A DNA stretch of 25,032 nucleotides, taken from Anaeromyces robustus. Its lineage: Eukaryota; Neocallimastigomycota; Neocallimastigomycetes; Neocallimastigales; Neocallimastigaceae. Shown piece by piece: positions 14,470-25,032 of the stretch. Numbering within the stretch: the stretch's first letter is position 1; every line of letters begins with the position of its first letter. A program made the translations under genes and the position numbers. The notes beneath the pieces were generated by a model that ran no database searches, was not told the origin of the DNA, and saw nothing but the letters and a program-made list of their open reading frames with translations. The stretch covers positions 1 through 25,032 of the forward strand of contig MCFG01000597.1 of assembly GCA_002104895.1 (NCBI GenBank), in the 5' to 3' direction.

Positions 14470-15402
14470 TTATATATAGTTAATATCATCAAAAAAAAAA
14501 TCTATTTTTAGAATTGTATGAATATAAAAATAATTAAATTATTATTTTTTTTTTTATATTTTTTAAATTATACCAATTTGAAAATAAATTAATTTTGGAT
14601 AAAAAATAAAAAGAATTCTTTATTATAATTTTTAAAATGTTACACAAAATTTAAAATTTCAAAGCTAGTTTTTTTTTAAAAATATTCTGTAAAAATTTGT
14701 ATTACAAATAATAAATAAAATAAGATTTAATTGATATATTTCTGAGTTTTAAACAATAATAATAAAAAATATATTAAGAATATGTATAATATATAGTATA
14801 TTTATAGTAATATATATACTTTTTTCTATATTATATATATTATATATATTTTTTGGAAAATATTTTTAAGATTATGCCATTTATAAGTATTTAATAATAA
14901 TTAAGTATTTTTTGTAATATTATTATATAATATCATTTTTACAAAAATTTTTTTATAAATTTTTTTTTCTGACTTTAAAATTATAACCTTTAGCAGAATG
15001 ATATGAATAATAAGATAATATAATTCATTGCTTCTACGTAGATGTAACATAAATTAAAATATTAATAAACTTATTTAAAAATATTGATGTAGAATTTATA
15101 TATATATTACATTAATTTAAATATATACATTATTTATTAATATAAATTAAAAAAAAAAATTATAAACGTATAAACAAATTTTTAATATCTTTTTTTTTTA
15201 TTGTTGTTATTTATTATTATTATTATATTAAAATTTTTTTATGGTTTATGATTTTTAATTAAAAATTATTTCTATAAATAATTAATATTTATTTTGAATA
15301 TATAAAATAATAAATATATCATATTTCTCTATATCAATAATAAATTAAATAAATTAAATAAAAAGAAAAATTATATTTAAAAAAAAAAGAAAAGAAATAA
15401 TA
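14470..15402. other. intergenic region upstream of IFT172
   Basis: About 930 nt of A/T-rich sequence, with no gene seen. It contains the 3' UTR of the EF-hand gene and the IFT172 promoter. The purine-rich A tract just before the IFT172 ATG (15360-15400) is typical of 5' leaders in AT-rich genomes. Confidence 0.7.
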
Positions 15403-24124
<8,722 letters not shown>

Positions 24125-24492
24125 TTATGAATTTAGTATTATTAAACTATAATAAAAAATTTTGTGTTAAAATATAAATATTTTCTATATTTTTAAATAA
24201 GATATAAAAACATCAAAGAAATTAATAATGTATAAAAAAAAAATTTTTTTTTCTTCTATTTTAATATACTATTATATCAGAAATATATAACAAATTATAA
24301 AAGGCAATAAAATTTATTTAAGTAAAAAAAAAAAAAAAATAAATTGTAATTAACATTATAAAATAATTATTATTTCTTTACATCATTATCTAAATTATAT
24401 ATATATAATTCTCTTTTATTATTATTATTATATATTAACTTTCAATTCTGCAATAATTTTAATTACTGATATATGATAATAATTATTAAATA

Positions 24493-24528
<36 letters not shown>

Positions 24529-25032
24529 ATATACTAATAATAAATAATAATAATGATAATAATAATAATAAATAAAATCATTAATCGTTATAAATGAACA
24601 AAAAAATAAATAAATAAATAAATAAATATATAAATAAATATAATAAATAATAAAATATTATAATAAATAATAAACAATAATAATAGAATAAATAAATAAT
24701 AAATAATATTATTGAATTAAGTATTATACAAAATTAGGTTTATGATTTTTGCTTTTAAAATTTTCCTATGTTATAATTCTGTCATAATACTTTTTTTAAA
24801 TAATTTTTCTAAAAAAAAAAAAGAAAAATAATTTATTTAGTTTTAAAAAAGAATTTAAAAGAATAAACTTTAATTACTATAAAAATTAGTAATTAAAATT
24901 TTCATTGGACCATATCACGTTTTATATTAATTAAAATATATTAATATAAAGTTTTAATTATAAAATTTGTGTAACTTTTACCAAAACAATGAGAAAAAAA
25001 AGAATTAATAATTAAAATTATAGTAAGTTACT
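24125..25032. other. non-coding region downstream of IFT172
   Basis: About 900 nt of A/T-rich sequence to the window edge with AAT (24501-24526) and AAAT (24605-24627) repeats and A runs. No gene, RNA or mobile element can be supported. Confidence 0.7.

Overview
The window is a stretch of a eukaryotic nuclear genome that is extremely AT-rich and full of introns. It holds six protein-coding genes, two of which encode flagellar proteins (IFT172 and CFAP53). Introns and intergenic DNA are almost pure A/T, with long homopolymers and AAT, AAAT and ATCT microsatellites. The ribosomal protein uL1 reads like fungal RPL1, and the standard stop codons are used. A flagellate fungus with such AT-rich DNA points to the anaerobic gut fungi (Neocallimastigomycota). 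This is an inference. Dictyostelium-like amoebae are unlikely because they lack cilia.

Layout: 1-570 (+) is the 3' part of a METTL21-type (Methyltransf_16) lysine methyltransferase. 2231-7696 (+) is a 17-exon homologue of FIRRM/C1orf112 (FLIP in plants), partner of the AAA ATPase FIGNL1 in homologous recombination. 11383-8209 (-) is a 12-exon coiled-coil gene best matched to CFAP53/CCDC11. 13078-12256 (-) is ribosomal protein RPL10A (uL1), with a 6-nt first exon. 13474-14469 (+) is an unrecognised two-exon EF-hand protein. 15403-24124 (+) is a complete 27-exon IFT172, the largest subunit of the IFT-B train. The remainder, 24125-25032, is non-coding.

The main discovery is two introns with the 5' splice signal of the minor (U12-type) spliceosome, both with AT-AC termini. 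One is in IFT172 (17692-17860) and one in FIRRM (2441-2538). Each was found because no GT donor exists where the reading frame must be left, and each restores the frame and the homology exactly across the junction. Read as exon instead, the IFT172 intron would give a false poly-asparagine insertion, and FIRRM would stop after 75 codons. Together they imply a working minor spliceosome in this organism.

Other points of note: the IFT172 C-terminus keeps four CxxC zinc knuckles that, as I recall it, the human protein has lost. FIRRM carries an in-frame (AAT)n tract encoding 23 asparagines. RPL10A shows the codon bias of a highly expressed gene, in sharp contrast to its neighbours. All exon models were built by hand from splice signals, frame continuity and remembered homologue sequences, with no alignment or transcript data.
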